This document shows, piece after piece, positions 19,527-29,349 of a DNA stretch of 64,000 nucleotides (positions within the stretch are counted from its first letter, which is position 1; each line of letters starts with the position of its first letter). A model generated the notes under the pieces. The model searched no databases and was not told the origin of the DNA. It saw nothing but the letters and a program-made list of their open reading frames with translations. Made by a program: the position numbers and the translations under genes. Source of the stretch: Prevotella sp. (GTDB lineage: Bacteria > Bacteroidota > Bacteroidia > Bacteroidales > Bacteroidaceae); NCBI GenBank assembly GCA_015060535.1, contig SUYH01000003.1, positions 124,001-188,000 of the forward strand, in the 5' to 3' direction.

Positions 19527-21206
19527 ATGCTACAGATACGCTGCAAGAACAACAACGTGACGAAGAGTTTCCCGGAGGGAACCTCGCTATTGGATATCTA
19601 TCAGGAGTTTGAGCATGACATCCAGCTGCCCTATCCCGTCGTATCAGCCAAGGTGAACAACGTGTCACAAGGACTGAAATTCCGTGTCTACCAGAATCGT
19701 GACGTGGAGTTTCTGGATGCCCGCGAGGGCAGTGGCCACCGAGCCTATGTCAGAAGCCTCAGTTTTGTACTTTACAAGGCCACACAAGACCTGTTCCCCG
19801 GTTCGAAGCTGTTCATCGAGCACTCGCTATGCCGTGGTTACTATTGTAACTTCAAGAAAAAGAACAACGAGGCACTGACCGACGAGGATGTGGCCAATAT
19901 TCGACAGCGGATGCAGGAAATCATCGACCAGGACATGCCCTTCCGCCGTACCGAGGCAACCAACGAGGAGGCCATCCGCGTGTTTACCGACAGGGGATTC
20001 TCCGACAAGGTGAAGCTGCTGGAGACCAGCGGTCAGATCTACAGCGACTACTACACACTGGGCGATACCGTCGACTACTACTACGGTCCGCTGGTTCCGT
20101 CGGCAGGTTATCTGAAGGTATGGGGACTGGAGCACTACGACGAAGGACTCCTCTTGCGCGTGCCCGACTGGGACAATCCCAACCGACTGGCAGAAAAGGT
20201 AGACCAGCCCAAGACCTTCGAGATGTTTGCCGAGAAGACGCGCTGGGACATCATCATGCGACTGTCGAATGCCGGTGATGTCAACAAAGCCATCAAGCGA
20301 GGCTACGCCTCTGAGCTCATCCAGGTCAGCGAGGCCTTGCAGGAAAAGAAAATCGTGCAGATTGCCGAGGAGATAGAACACCGTTTCCACCGCAAGAAGA
20401 ACCCTCTCCGCCTGGTACTCATCACAGGACCATCCAGTTCGGGAAAGACCACTTTCTGCAAGCGTCTCAGTATCCAGCTGCTGGCTTGCGGCCTGCGTCC
20501 GCTCTCTTTCTCGACCGATGACTACTTCGTCAATCGCGTAGACACCCCTAAGTTGCCTAACGGCGACTACGACTTCGATAATATCGAGACGGTGGAATAT
20601 TCCTTGTTGGAAGACCATCTGCTCCGCCTGATGCAGGGCGAGCGCGTAGAAATTCCCGAGTATAACTTCGTGACGGGCAAGCGTGAGTGGAATGGCAAGA
20701 AACTGAAGCTAGGCAGCGATACCGTGCTGATTATCGAAGGCATCCATGCCCTCAACCCGCTGCTGACGAAGAAGATCAACGACGCGCTGAAATACAAGAT
20801 ATACATCTCGGCGCTGACCAGCATCTCGCTCGACGACCACAACTGGATTCCCGTGCGCGACAACCGTTTGCTGCGCCGCATCATCCGCGACTACAACAAG
20901 GGCGCCTTCACGGCTCAGCAGACCATTGCACAGTGGAAGAATGTGTGCAAGGCTGAGGATCAGTGGATATTCCCCTTCCAGGAGTCGGCCGACGTGATGT
21001 TCAACTCAGCGCTGAACATCGAGTTTGCCGTGCTGCGCACCCATGCTGAGCTCATCCTGACCAGCGTACCCAAAAACTGTCCGGAATATGCCGAAGCCCA
21101 CCGTCTGTTGAAGTTCATCCATTACTTCCTGCCCATCAGCGACAAGGAGATACCGCCCACCAGCATCATGCGTGAGTTCGTGGGTGGCTCAAGTTTCAAG
21201 TACTAA
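19527..21206 (+). CDS. Nucleoside (uridine-like) kinase with N-terminal TGS/ThrRS-like region
   Basis: LVLITGPSSSGKTTFCKRLSIQL P-loop; N-terminus resembles TGS/threonyl-tRNA synthetase. Start reassigned to MLQIRCK. Confidence 0.88.
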   Translation: MLQIRCKNNNVTKSFPEGTSLLDIYQEFEHDIQLPYPVVSAKVNNVSQGLKFRVYQNRDVEFLDAREGSGHRAYVRSLSFVLYKATQDLFPGSKLFIEHSLCRGYYCNFKKKNNEALTDEDVANIRQRMQEIIDQDMPFRRTEATNEEAIRVFTDRGFSDKVKLLETSGQIYSDYYTLGDTVDYYYGPLVPSAGYLKVWGLEHYDEGLLLRVPDWDNPNRLAEKVDQPKTFEMFAEKTRWDIIMRLSNAGDVNKAIKRGYASELIQVSEALQEKKIVQIAEEIEHRFHRKKNPLRLVLITGPSSSGKTTFCKRLSIQLLACGLRPLSFSTDDYFVNRVDTPKLPNGDYDFDNIETVEYSLLEDHLLRLMQGERVEIPEYNFVTGKREWNGKKLKLGSDTVLIIEGIHALNPLLTKKINDALKYKIYISALTSISLDDHNWIPVRDNRLLRRIIRDYNKGAFTAQQTIAQWKNVCKAEDQWIFPFQESADVMFNSALNIEFAVLRTHAELILTSVPKNCPEYAEAHRLLKFIHYFLPISDKEIPPTSIMREFVGGSSFKY

Positions 21207-22145
21207 ATGAAGCACCTATATCATATCGTAGCCTTTGTGGTTGTAGCCCTTTGGGGCAGCACCTTCGTCTTTACGAAGATGCTGTTGCTCAACGGGCTAT
21301 CCCCTGCCCAGATATTCACCCTGCGCTTCATCATTGCCTACGTCCTGCTGTTGGTCTACGCACTGATGGTCAAGCGCAGCAAGTTCCGACTTTTCTGCAA
21401 CTCATGGAAAGACGAGCTTATCATGGTGCTGCTGGGTCTGACGGGAGGTTCACTGTATTTCCTGACAGAGAATGCGGCGATGCTCTATACCACAGCCACC
21501 AACACCTCGCTCATCGTCTGCACCTGTCCCCTTTTCGCCATGCTGCTGATCGGACTGGTCTACCGGCAGAGCGAGCATTTCACGAAGATACAGGTGACGG
21601 GCTCGTTGCTGGCCTGTAGCGGAATGGCTGTTGTCGTGATGAACGGCCATTTTGTGCTCCACCTCTCACCATTGGGCGACCTGCTGGCCTTCTCCGCCTG
21701 TCTGTGCTGGGCCGTCTACTCTCTGCTGATGAAGCAAGCCTCCATGCATTACGGCACCTTATTTATTACGCGTAAGCTGTTCTTCTACGGGTTGCTGACC
21801 ATCATTCCCTACTATTGCCTCGTGCCGGGGTTCCCCTCTTTCGATGTTATCTTCAGCCAGCCCATCATCTGGAACATCCTGTTTCTGGGCGTCATTGCCT
21901 CGATGGTCTGTTTCCTGCTCTGGAACTGGGTCATCCGCAAGCTGGGAGCCGTCGTCGCCACCAACTGGGTCTATTTCAATCCCGTCACCACCATCATCTT
22001 TGCCTGGTGGCTGCTCAACGAGCAAATCACCCCCTGGTTTCTCCTCGGCACCATCCTCATCCTTTCAGGCATGTATCTTTGCAGTCGTAAACCAGCGACT
22101 GGTAATACGTCTGCAAGGCCGCTTGGTCATCAGCAGGATTCGTAA
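21207..22145 (+). CDS. EamA/DMT-family transporter
   Basis: Ten hydrophobic segments; LWGSTFVFTKMLLLNGLSPAQIFTLRF. Confidence 0.9.
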   Translation: MKHLYHIVAFVVVALWGSTFVFTKMLLLNGLSPAQIFTLRFIIAYVLLLVYALMVKRSKFRLFCNSWKDELIMVLLGLTGGSLYFLTENAAMLYTTATNTSLIVCTCPLFAMLLIGLVYRQSEHFTKIQVTGSLLACSGMAVVVMNGHFVLHLSPLGDLLAFSACLCWAVYSLLMKQASMHYGTLFITRKLFFYGLLTIIPYYCLVPGFPSFDVIFSQPIIWNILFLGVIASMVCFLLWNWVIRKLGAVVATNWVYFNPVTTIIFAWWLLNEQITPWFLLGTILILSGMYLCSRKPATGNTSARPLGHQQDS

Positions 22146-23631
22146 AGACTTCCAACAACACGGGGGTATCGCTCTCTATATTAAATAAGGTGGCAATGCC
22201 CTGTTGCATCTCCTCCATATTCGTCGCTTTCAGGTAGGCGACATGGTTCTGCTGACAGATGCCCTCGGCTGTCGCGTGGTGCTCGGCAGCGACGAAGCGG
22301 TCGCGGGCAGGACTCTGTTCCAGCCCTTTCAGCATGTGGAAGATGCCACCCTTGCCGTTGTTCAGCAGGAGGATACGCAGGTTGCCCCGCAGGTTTTGGT
22401 TCCACAACGCGTTCTGGTCGTAGAAGAAGCTGAGGTCGCCAATGACGCAGAACACCATATCGTCGGTGACACAGGAAAAGCCGGCTGCCGTTGACAGCGA
22501 GCCCTCGATGCCATTGACACCACGGTTGCAGAACACGGGGTGCTGGGCGTAGATGTTGGCTAGGCGGATAGCACTGCTGTTGGCATAGTGAACTGAGGAC
22601 TGAGTAATAAAAAATGAGAGGTCGGATTCAAAGCACTTCACGGCAGCCATCTGCGAATAGGCGGGCTCGTAGGCTGCTGCCTGCACATCGATACGGTGGA
22701 TGAGCTCATCCCATAGCTGAACAAAGGGATGGGGCTGGTCTTCCAAGAGGAAACGGACGTGGTCGGCCACCACCTCACCATCACCCTGCACCACACGCGT
22801 CAGGTTCATAAACGTATCGGTCACCTCGCCCGTCTCGTTGACCACCCACGTCTCCTTCGCCTTGCGCAGGAAGTGTTTCAGGCGCTTGCTGACGATAGAA
22901 CCACCGATATAAATCACCAGGTCGGGCACATACCGCTCGTCGTCCTGCACCAGCAACACGGCCTCGTCAAGATGCGGATTCAAGGGCTGTCCCGTTATCA
23001 GCATCGGACGCTTCGACTGCATGAACATACGTCCCAGATGGGCCAGTGTCGTGGACTGGATATCGGCAGGCAACAGTTCTATCTTGCGCTCCTGGGGCAG
23101 TGTGGCCACGGAGAAGTCGAACAAGGGTTCCGTGATGGGCACATTGATATGCACTGGTGCATGACGCACCATCAGCGCCTCGTTGACCAGTCGGTTGCAG
23201 TACCAGCGCGTGTCGTCATCATGCGGCTCCGGCAGTGCGACAGCCTTGCGGACAAAGCGTCCGAGGGCATCGGACTGAGGCAGTGTCTGTCCGTCCAACT
23301 GGTCTATCCACTGCTGTGGACGGTCTGCTGAGACGACCACCAAGGGAATATGCTGATAGTAAGCCTCGGCCACGGAAGGGGCGAGGTTCAGCAGTGCCGT
23401 GCCACTGGTGACACACACTACGACGGGGCGTTTCAAGGCCTGCGACATCCCCAAGGCATAGAATCCCGCACTGCGCTCGTCGGTGACGGGATAGCACTGG
23501 ATCTCCGGACACGCGTTGAGGTTATGCACGATGGGTGCATTGCGACTGCCCGGACACACCACGGCATGACGGATGCCATGAGCCACGAGCAGGGCGGTCA
23601 GTATGTTGACGTTGTCTTTATTGCTGTACAT
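22057..23631 (-). CDS. menD: 2-Succinyl-5-enolpyruvyl-6-hydroxy-3-cyclohexene-1-carboxylate synthase
   Basis: VVCPGSRNAPI, RSAGFYALGMSQALKRPVVVCVTSGTALLNLAPSVAEAYYQHIPLVVVSADRP. Confidence 0.95.
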   Translation of the reverse strand: MYSNKDNVNILTALLVAHGIRHAVVCPGSRNAPIVHNLNACPEIQCYPVTDERSAGFYALGMSQALKRPVVVCVTSGTALLNLAPSVAEAYYQHIPLVVVSADRPQQWIDQLDGQTLPQSDALGRFVRKAVALPEPHDDDTRWYCNRLVNEALMVRHAPVHINVPITEPLFDFSVATLPQERKIELLPADIQSTTLAHLGRMFMQSKRPMLITGQPLNPHLDEAVLLVQDDERYVPDLVIYIGGSIVSKRLKHFLRKAKETWVVNETGEVTDTFMNLTRVVQGDGEVVADHVRFLLEDQPHPFVQLWDELIHRIDVQAAAYEPAYSQMAAVKCFESDLSFFITQSSVHYANSSAIRLANIYAQHPVFCNRGVNGIEGSLSTAAGFSCVTDDMVFCVIGDLSFFYDQNALWNQNLRGNLRILLLNNGKGGIFHMLKGLEQSPARDRFVAAEHHATAEGICQQNHVAYLKATNMEEMQQGIATLFNIESDTPVLLEVFTNPADDQAALQTYYQSLVYDCKDTCLKG

Positions 23632-24646
23632 CTTGATAAATGATATGACGCATGGTGTCAAGTTTCGTTTCCGTCTCCTGCCACTCCTGTTCCTCTACGC
23701 TGTCCTTCAGCAGTCCGCCACCGGCATAGAGTCGGTAGCCATCGTTGAAAATCCGCATGCAGCGCAGGGTGACAAAGAGGTTGGTCTCCTTATTGATGTT
23801 CAGCGGACCCAAGAAACCACTATAGTAGGAACGCTGGTGATGCTCGTTCTGCAAGATAAACTGGCGCGCTTTCTCCTTTGGCAGTCCACAGACGGCCGGT
23901 GTCGGATGCAGCGCCTGGAGCAGGTCGCCAATGGGCGCATCTTCGGGTAACGTGAAATGGAAATCGCTGCGCAGATGAGCCAGATGGCCTGCCCGAGCAG
24001 TACGCGGTCCTTCTTCGGTGATATCGCCAGTAAACTGTTCCAGCTGCTGGGTGATATACGTGGCCACGTAGCGTTGTTCCTGGATGTTCTTGTCGTTCCA
24101 TCGCAGGTCGTCCGCATAGGGCATGGTACCTGCCAGCGCTATCGTCTGCCACTGGCTGCCACGTCCGGCAAGCAGGATCTCCGGTGTGGCGGTGAGCCAC
24201 ATGCCACTCTGGGGTGTGTACACCAGACTGATCATCATGCGCGGATAGCTGTCACAAGCCTGTTGAAACAGTCTCACGAAGTCACGTTCCTCCTTGATGT
24301 CCACACTCCGCGAGAGCACCAGTTTCTGGAACTCGCCATTCACCAGATGCGCATGGAAATTGGCAAAGTCGATGTGGTAGTCCTGATGAGGAGCCTCCTT
24401 CATCCGTCCCATCAGCATCCCTTGGGGCAGTTGTCTGAGACAGGTGATGTCCGCGCCACGCTCTATCACGTCAGGGCGTATCAACAGGATGGGCTCGGTT
24501 TCAGAAGGAGCAAACGGAGCCACGACGAAGCCCTGCCTGCCCGTCAGTTCGGCACAAGAAATGAACTCCTGCGGCTGTCCTGAGGACTGTACAATCATCG
24601 TACACTCCTCGGCATAGGGGAGTCTGTATATTGCAAAACCGCTCAT
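23618..24646 (-). CDS. menF: Isochorismate synthase (chorismate-binding)
   Basis: FQKLVLSRSVDIKEE, TPEILLAGRG, LHPTPAVCGLPKEKARQFI, YYSGFLGPL. Start reassigned to MSGFAIY, overlapping upstream stop. Confidence 0.93.
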   Translation of the reverse strand: MSGFAIYRLPYAEECTMIVQSSGQPQEFISCAELTGRQGFVVAPFAPSETEPILLIRPDVIERGADITCLRQLPQGMLMGRMKEAPHQDYHIDFANFHAHLVNGEFQKLVLSRSVDIKEERDFVRLFQQACDSYPRMMISLVYTPQSGMWLTATPEILLAGRGSQWQTIALAGTMPYADDLRWNDKNIQEQRYVATYITQQLEQFTGDITEEGPRTARAGHLAHLRSDFHFTLPEDAPIGDLLQALHPTPAVCGLPKEKARQFILQNEHHQRSYYSGFLGPLNINKETNLFVTLRCMRIFNDGYRLYAGGGLLKDSVEEQEWQETETKLDTMRHIIYQDVQQ

Positions 24647-25056
24647 GCCTTCGTCTTGATGATATAGTTGGTCACCCGCACGTTCGATATCAGCTCGCCC
24701 GCCGTATTCTTGATATCCACCTGCCACACATGCAGCGAACTGCCTTTATGCAACAGATGGGCATAGGCCGTCACGGTGTCACCCTCGGAAACGGCCTTCA
24801 CATGACTGCCACTGACCTCGATGCCCACACACGCACAGCCCGGACAGAGGGCTGAGGAGCCCACGCCTGCCACATTCTCAGCCAGCGCCAGCGAGGCACC
24901 GCCACTCAAGAATCCGAAGGGCTGACGATTGCGTTCGTCCACCTTCATCCGCGCTATACAGGTATCGTCCTCGGGTGTGGAGAGGAACTCCATCCCGAGG
25001 GCGGTACTCAGATTAGGCTTGGCATTGATAATATCCTTAATTCTTTCTACGTTCAT
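24643..25056 (-). CDS. Hotdog-fold thioesterase (PaaI-like, candidate DHNA-CoA thioesterase)
   Basis: FGFLSGGASLALAENVAGVGSS motif; translationally coupled to menF. Confidence 0.85.
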   Translation of the reverse strand: MNVERIKDIINAKPNLSTALGMEFLSTPEDDTCIARMKVDERNRQPFGFLSGGASLALAENVAGVGSSALCPGCACVGIEVSGSHVKAVSEGDTVTAYAHLLHKGSSLHVWQVDIKNTAGELISNVRVTNYIIKTKA

Positions 25057-26033
25057 TTAAATAATGAGTATTCTTTCACATTCCATGCCAGCACGCTGGC
25101 TCCTAACACGTCACGCTCGTGGTTGTCCAGGATAGACACCAGCAACTTCACCTTACCACGGATATTGCCGAACACATGTTCGTTGAACGACTCCTCCATG
25201 GGGTCCATAAACCACCTGCTGGCCTCCTTCAGTTCACCCGTCAGGATGATGGCATCCGGATTCATCAGCGTCGCATAGTTAGCCAGTCCGATACCCAGAT
25301 AGAAACCCGTCTGCTGATAGACCTTCTGAGCCAGCGCGTCACCCTTGTCGCAGCACTCGCCGATGGTCATCGGAGTCAGCGTCGCCAAGTCACGCATCAG
25401 ACTCGGCTCGTCAGATGCAGCCATCAGTTCACGTGCCGTCAGAACGATGCCTCGGTCGGAGACATACTCCTCCAGACAACCCTGTCGGCCACAGTTACAG
25501 GTACGGCCGCCATCCACGATACAGCAGTGGCCCAGCTCACCGGCATAGCCACCCGTTCCCAGATGCGGCTGACCATTGCAGAAGATGCAGCTGCCCAGTC
25601 CGCCATGACCTAACGAGACAATGATGAAGCTCTCCATGCCGTGAGCCGACCCGTAGGCCTTTTCTCCCAGCGCCGTGATATGCGCATCGTTACCCACCGC
25701 CACCGCCAGTCCGACACGGTCGCGTAGCATGGCAGCCAGTGGTATCACACCCCGCCAGGGAATGTTCATCGCATTCTCGATGCTGCCCGTCAGGAAATTA
25801 GCACTCGGCGCACTGATACCTATCGAGCGAACTTTCTCGTAGCCACCATTCTCCTCGGCTATCGTGACGATACGCTCACTGAGCGCCTCAATGAAGTTGT
25901 TCAGCAACGGATAGTCTTTCGTATTGAGGAATTCCTTGGCAATGATGGTGCCTCGTATGTCGACAACGGCTATCGTCACCTTCTCCACACCGATGTCAAT
26001 ACCTATTACTCTTGTCTTGATTGTTGTACTCAT
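25053..26033 (-). CDS. ROK-family protein (copy 1)
   Basis: GIDIGVEKVTIAVVD; CNCGRQGCLEEY ROK Cys motif. Confidence 0.9.
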   Translation of the reverse strand: MSTTIKTRVIGIDIGVEKVTIAVVDIRGTIIAKEFLNTKDYPLLNNFIEALSERIVTIAEENGGYEKVRSIGISAPSANFLTGSIENAMNIPWRGVIPLAAMLRDRVGLAVAVGNDAHITALGEKAYGSAHGMESFIIVSLGHGGLGSCIFCNGQPHLGTGGYAGELGHCCIVDGGRTCNCGRQGCLEEYVSDRGIVLTARELMAASDEPSLMRDLATLTPMTIGECCDKGDALAQKVYQQTGFYLGIGLANYATLMNPDAIILTGELKEASRWFMDPMEESFNEHVFGNIRGKVKLLVSILDNHERDVLGASVLAWNVKEYSLFK

Positions 26034-26045
26034 GGTTTCAGACAT

Positions 26046-27029
26046 TTACTTGAACAATGAATATTCCTTGACGTTCCAAGCCAGCACACTGGCTCCCAGT
26101 ACGTTACGCACATCATCATCGATGTCAGACAGGATAAAGTCCGTCTTTCCCTGGATATTACGGAACACGTGCTGCTCGAACGACTCATAGGCCGGTTCCA
26201 ACAGCCATCGGCCACCCGCATGGGGTATCTTACCGGCAAAGATGACGGCCTCGGGATTCAAGATGGAACAGTAGTTGGCCAGTCCCAGACCTAACATATA
26301 ACCTGTACGGCGGTAGACCTCAATAGCCAGCTCGTCGCCCTGTTCGCAGAACTGCGCTATCTGGAGGGGCGTCAACTGCTCCACCTGGCGCATCTTCGAA
26401 GGCTTGTCCGATTCCTCCATGACCTCAGCAGCCGTGCGCAGAATACCCTTGGCTGCCGTATAGGCCTCCAAACAACCCTGCTTGCCACAGCCGCACTGCC
26501 TACCGCCATGTACCAGACAGGTATGGCCTATCTCACCGGCAAAGCCGTCGACTCCTCTATATACTGCACCATTGCTGAAAAAACAGCTACCCATACCGCT
26601 GCCCAGCGACACCACAATGAAGTCGTGCATGCCATGAGCGCCACCGAAGGCATACTCGGCGAGTGCCATCATGTGGGCGTTGTTACCCAGCGCAACAGCC
26701 ATGCCCAGACGGTCGCGTAACATGGCAGCCAGGGGGACAACACCCTTCCAGGGCAGATTCGGCGAGTTTTCGATACATCCTGTCTGGAAATTTCCGCTGG
26801 GCAAACTGATACCCACCGAACGGACAGTCTCCAGTCCGCCATTCTCTTCCAGCAGTGTCATGATGTGGTTGCATAGCACCGTTACGAAATTACTGACATC
26901 AGGGTATTCTGATGTCGCAAACGAGTTCATCGCCTTGATGTTTCCACGCACATCTACGATGGCACACGCTGTCTTGTCAACATTTATGTTAACGCCCACC
27001 ACCTGTGTTTTGATATTGTCAATAATCAT
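26046..27029 (-). CDS. ROK-family protein (copy 2)
   Basis: GVNINVDKTACAIVD; CGCGKQGCLEAY; near-identical C-terminus to neighbour. Confidence 0.9.
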   Translation of the reverse strand: MIIDNIKTQVVGVNINVDKTACAIVDVRGNIKAMNSFATSEYPDVSNFVTVLCNHIMTLLEENGGLETVRSVGISLPSGNFQTGCIENSPNLPWKGVVPLAAMLRDRLGMAVALGNNAHMMALAEYAFGGAHGMHDFIVVSLGSGMGSCFFSNGAVYRGVDGFAGEIGHTCLVHGGRQCGCGKQGCLEAYTAAKGILRTAAEVMEESDKPSKMRQVEQLTPLQIAQFCEQGDELAIEVYRRTGYMLGLGLANYCSILNPEAVIFAGKIPHAGGRWLLEPAYESFEQHVFRNIQGKTDFILSDIDDDVRNVLGASVLAWNVKEYSLFK

Positions 27030-27124
27030 AGCAACATCTTATAGTTTGCCACAAAAGTAGACAATATTCTGCAATTGGCCAAACTTTATCACCGTTTTTT
27101 GCATTTTATTCCAGAATATTTTCG

Positions 27125-27132
27125 TATCTTTG
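27125..27132 (+). promoter_or_regulatory. -7 element TATCTTTG upstream of lysS
   Basis: TAnnTTTG 31 bp before ATG 27163. Confidence 0.6.
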
Positions 27133-27162
27133 CACCCATCAAAGCTATTATTTTCGAAAAAG

Positions 27163-28920
27163 ATGAACGTTTTAGAATTAAGCGAACAAGAAATCGGCAG
27201 ACGTGAAAGTCTGCAACAGCTGCGCGAGATGGGCATCAATCCCTACCCCGCAGCAGAATATCCCACCAATGCTTTTTCTACTGAGATTGTAGAGAATTTC
27301 CAGGATGACGCTGAGCCTCGCCAGGTAAGCATCGCCGGCCGTATGATGAGCCGTCGCGTGATGGGCAAGGCTTCGTTTGTTGAATTACAGGACTCGAAGG
27401 GCCGCATCCAGGTGTATATCACCCGTGATGACCTCTGCCCTGGCGAGGACAAGGAGTTATATAATACGGTGTTCAAGAAGCTGCTCGACATCAGCGACTT
27501 CATTGGCATCAAGGGCTTTGTGTTCCGCACCCAGACGGGCGAGATCAGCGTCCACTGTCAGGAGCTGACCCTGCTCTCGAAGGCGCTGAAGCCGCTGCCT
27601 ATCGTGAAATACAAGGATGGTGTGGCTTACGATAAGTTTGACGATCCCGAGCTCCGCTACCGCCAGCGTTATGTCGACCTGGTGGTCAACGAGGGTGTCA
27701 AGGATACCTTCCTGAAACGTGCCACCATCATCCGCACGCTGCGTAACATTCTTGATAATGCCGGTTATACCGAGGTCGACACACCTATCCTGCAGAACAT
27801 CGCAGGTGGTGCTTCGGCTCGTCCCTTCATCACCCATTTCAATGCGCTCAATCAGGATATGTACATGCGTATCGCTACCGAGCTTTATCTGAAGCGCCTC
27901 ATTGTAGGTGGCTTCGAGGGTGTCTACGAGATGGGCAAGAACTTCCGCAACGAGGGTATGGACAAGACCCACAACCCGGAGTTCACCTGCATGGAGCTCT
28001 ATGTGAGCTACAAGGACCTGCTGTGGGGTATGACCTTTACGGAGAACATGCTCGAGCAGATCTGTACGGCTGTCAACGGCAAGCCCGAGGTGGAGATCGA
28101 TGGTAACATCATCTCGTTCCGTGCACCGTTCCGTCGTCTGCCTATCCTCGATGCCATCAAGGAGAAGACTGGTTTCGACTGCGATGGCAAGACGGAGGAT
28201 GAGATTCGTCAGTTCTGCCTCTCCAAGGGCATGGATGTCGACGAGACCATGGGTAAGGGCAAGCTCATCGACGAGCTCTTTGGTGAGTTCTGCGAGGGCT
28301 CATTCATCCAGCCTACCTTCATCACCGACTATCCCGTCGAGATGTCGCCGCTCACCAAGATGCACCGCTCTAAGCCCGGACTCACCGAGCGTTTCGAACT
28401 GATGGTCAATGGTAAGGAGCTGGCCAATGCCTATTCTGAGCTCAACGACCCCATCGACCAGGAGGAGCGTTTCATCGAGCAGATGCGACTGGCCGACAAG
28501 GGCGACGACGAGGCCATGATCATCGACCAGGATTTCCTGCGTGCACTGCAGTACGGCATGCCTCCCACGTTTGGTATCGGTATCGGTATCGACCGTCTGG
28601 TGATGTTGCTCACGGGCAAGTTCACCATTGGCGAGGTGATGCTGTTCCCCCAGATGAAGCCTGAGAAGAAGATTCCCCAGTCTACTCCTGCCGAGTGGGC
28701 TGAGATTGGTGTCGCCGAGGAGTGGGTTCCCGTTCTGCGCAAGGCGGGTTTCAACCTCGTGCAAAATATCGCCTCCGAAAAGCCCCAGGGTCTCCAGCAG
28801 AAGATTGGCGACATCGTCAAGAAATACAAGCTCGATATGCAGAAACCCTCTGTAGATGAGGTGGCGAAGTGGATCAGCCTCACCCCCGACCCCTCTCCAA
28901 AGGGCGAGGGGAGTAAATAG
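27163..28920 (+). CDS. lysS: Lysyl-tRNA synthetase (class II); C-terminal 13 codons derive from a repeat element
   Basis: FITHFNALNQDMYMRIATELYLKRLIVGGFEGVYEMGKNFRNEGMD and GIGIGIDRLVML class II motifs. Start reassigned. Confidence 0.97.
   Translation: MNVLELSEQEIGRRESLQQLREMGINPYPAAEYPTNAFSTEIVENFQDDAEPRQVSIAGRMMSRRVMGKASFVELQDSKGRIQVYITRDDLCPGEDKELYNTVFKKLLDISDFIGIKGFVFRTQTGEISVHCQELTLLSKALKPLPIVKYKDGVAYDKFDDPELRYRQRYVDLVVNEGVKDTFLKRATIIRTLRNILDNAGYTEVDTPILQNIAGGASARPFITHFNALNQDMYMRIATELYLKRLIVGGFEGVYEMGKNFRNEGMDKTHNPEFTCMELYVSYKDLLWGMTFTENMLEQICTAVNGKPEVEIDGNIISFRAPFRRLPILDAIKEKTGFDCDGKTEDEIRQFCLSKGMDVDETMGKGKLIDELFGEFCEGSFIQPTFITDYPVEMSPLTKMHRSKPGLTERFELMVNGKELANAYSELNDPIDQEERFIEQMRLADKGDDEAMIIDQDFLRALQYGMPPTFGIGIGIDRLVMLLTGKFTIGEVMLFPQMKPEKKIPQSTPAEWAEIGVAEEWVPVLRKAGFNLVQNIASEKPQGLQQKIGDIVKKYKLDMQKPSVDEVAKWISLTPDPSPKGEGSK
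28876..28914 (+). repeat. 39-bp REP-like inverted repeat, left end of DUF559 cassette
   Basis: AGCCTCACCCCCGACCCCTCTCCAAAGGGCGAGGGGAGT; internal CCCCTC..GAGGGG hairpin. Confidence 0.9.
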
Positions 28921-28928
28921 TTCGGTCC

Positions 28929-29345
28929 ATGAGCTACGACTACGAGACTGCTGCACCTGACAGGTACAATATCCTCAAGGATTTTGCCCGGAATAACAGG
29001 CGGGAGATGACCGAGAGCGAAACAGTCTTGTGGAATGCTCTAAGAAATATGAAAGCTGGAGTCCGATTCCGGAGACAACATCCTATCGGCGACTATATAG
29101 CAGATTTTATCTGCCTACCAGCAAAATTAGTGATAGAGGTTGACGGTGGTTATCATCAAGAGCCGCTGCAACAGGAATCAGACGAACAAAGAACAAAGTT
29201 CTTAGAAAGCAAAGGCTATCAAGTCATTCGTATAAAAAACGAAGAGATATCAAACGACTTAAATGAGGTTGTTATGAGAATAAAGGCAGAAGTGTTGAAC
29301 CAAAGTAATGACTCCCCTCGCCCTTTGGAGAGGGGCCGGGGGTGA
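28929..29345 (+). CDS. DUF559/Vsr-like endonuclease-domain protein
   Basis: RQHPIGDYIADFICLPAKLVIEVDGGYHQ nuclease motif. Confidence 0.85.
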   Translation: MSYDYETAAPDRYNILKDFARNNRREMTESETVLWNALRNMKAGVRFRRQHPIGDYIADFICLPAKLVIEVDGGYHQEPLQQESDEQRTKFLESKGYQVIRIKNEEISNDLNEVVMRIKAEVLNQSNDSPRPLERGRG

Positions 29346-29349
29346 GGCT
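29311..29349 (-). repeat. 39-bp REP-like inverted repeat, right end of DUF559 cassette
   Basis: Reverse complement matches 28876-28914 at 38/39 positions; ends immediately before gpsA ATG. Confidence 0.9.

Noticed and set aside
28300-28956. 218-aa minus ORF across lysS 3' end
   Set aside because: Antisense to lysS and the repeat; low-complexity shadow frame.
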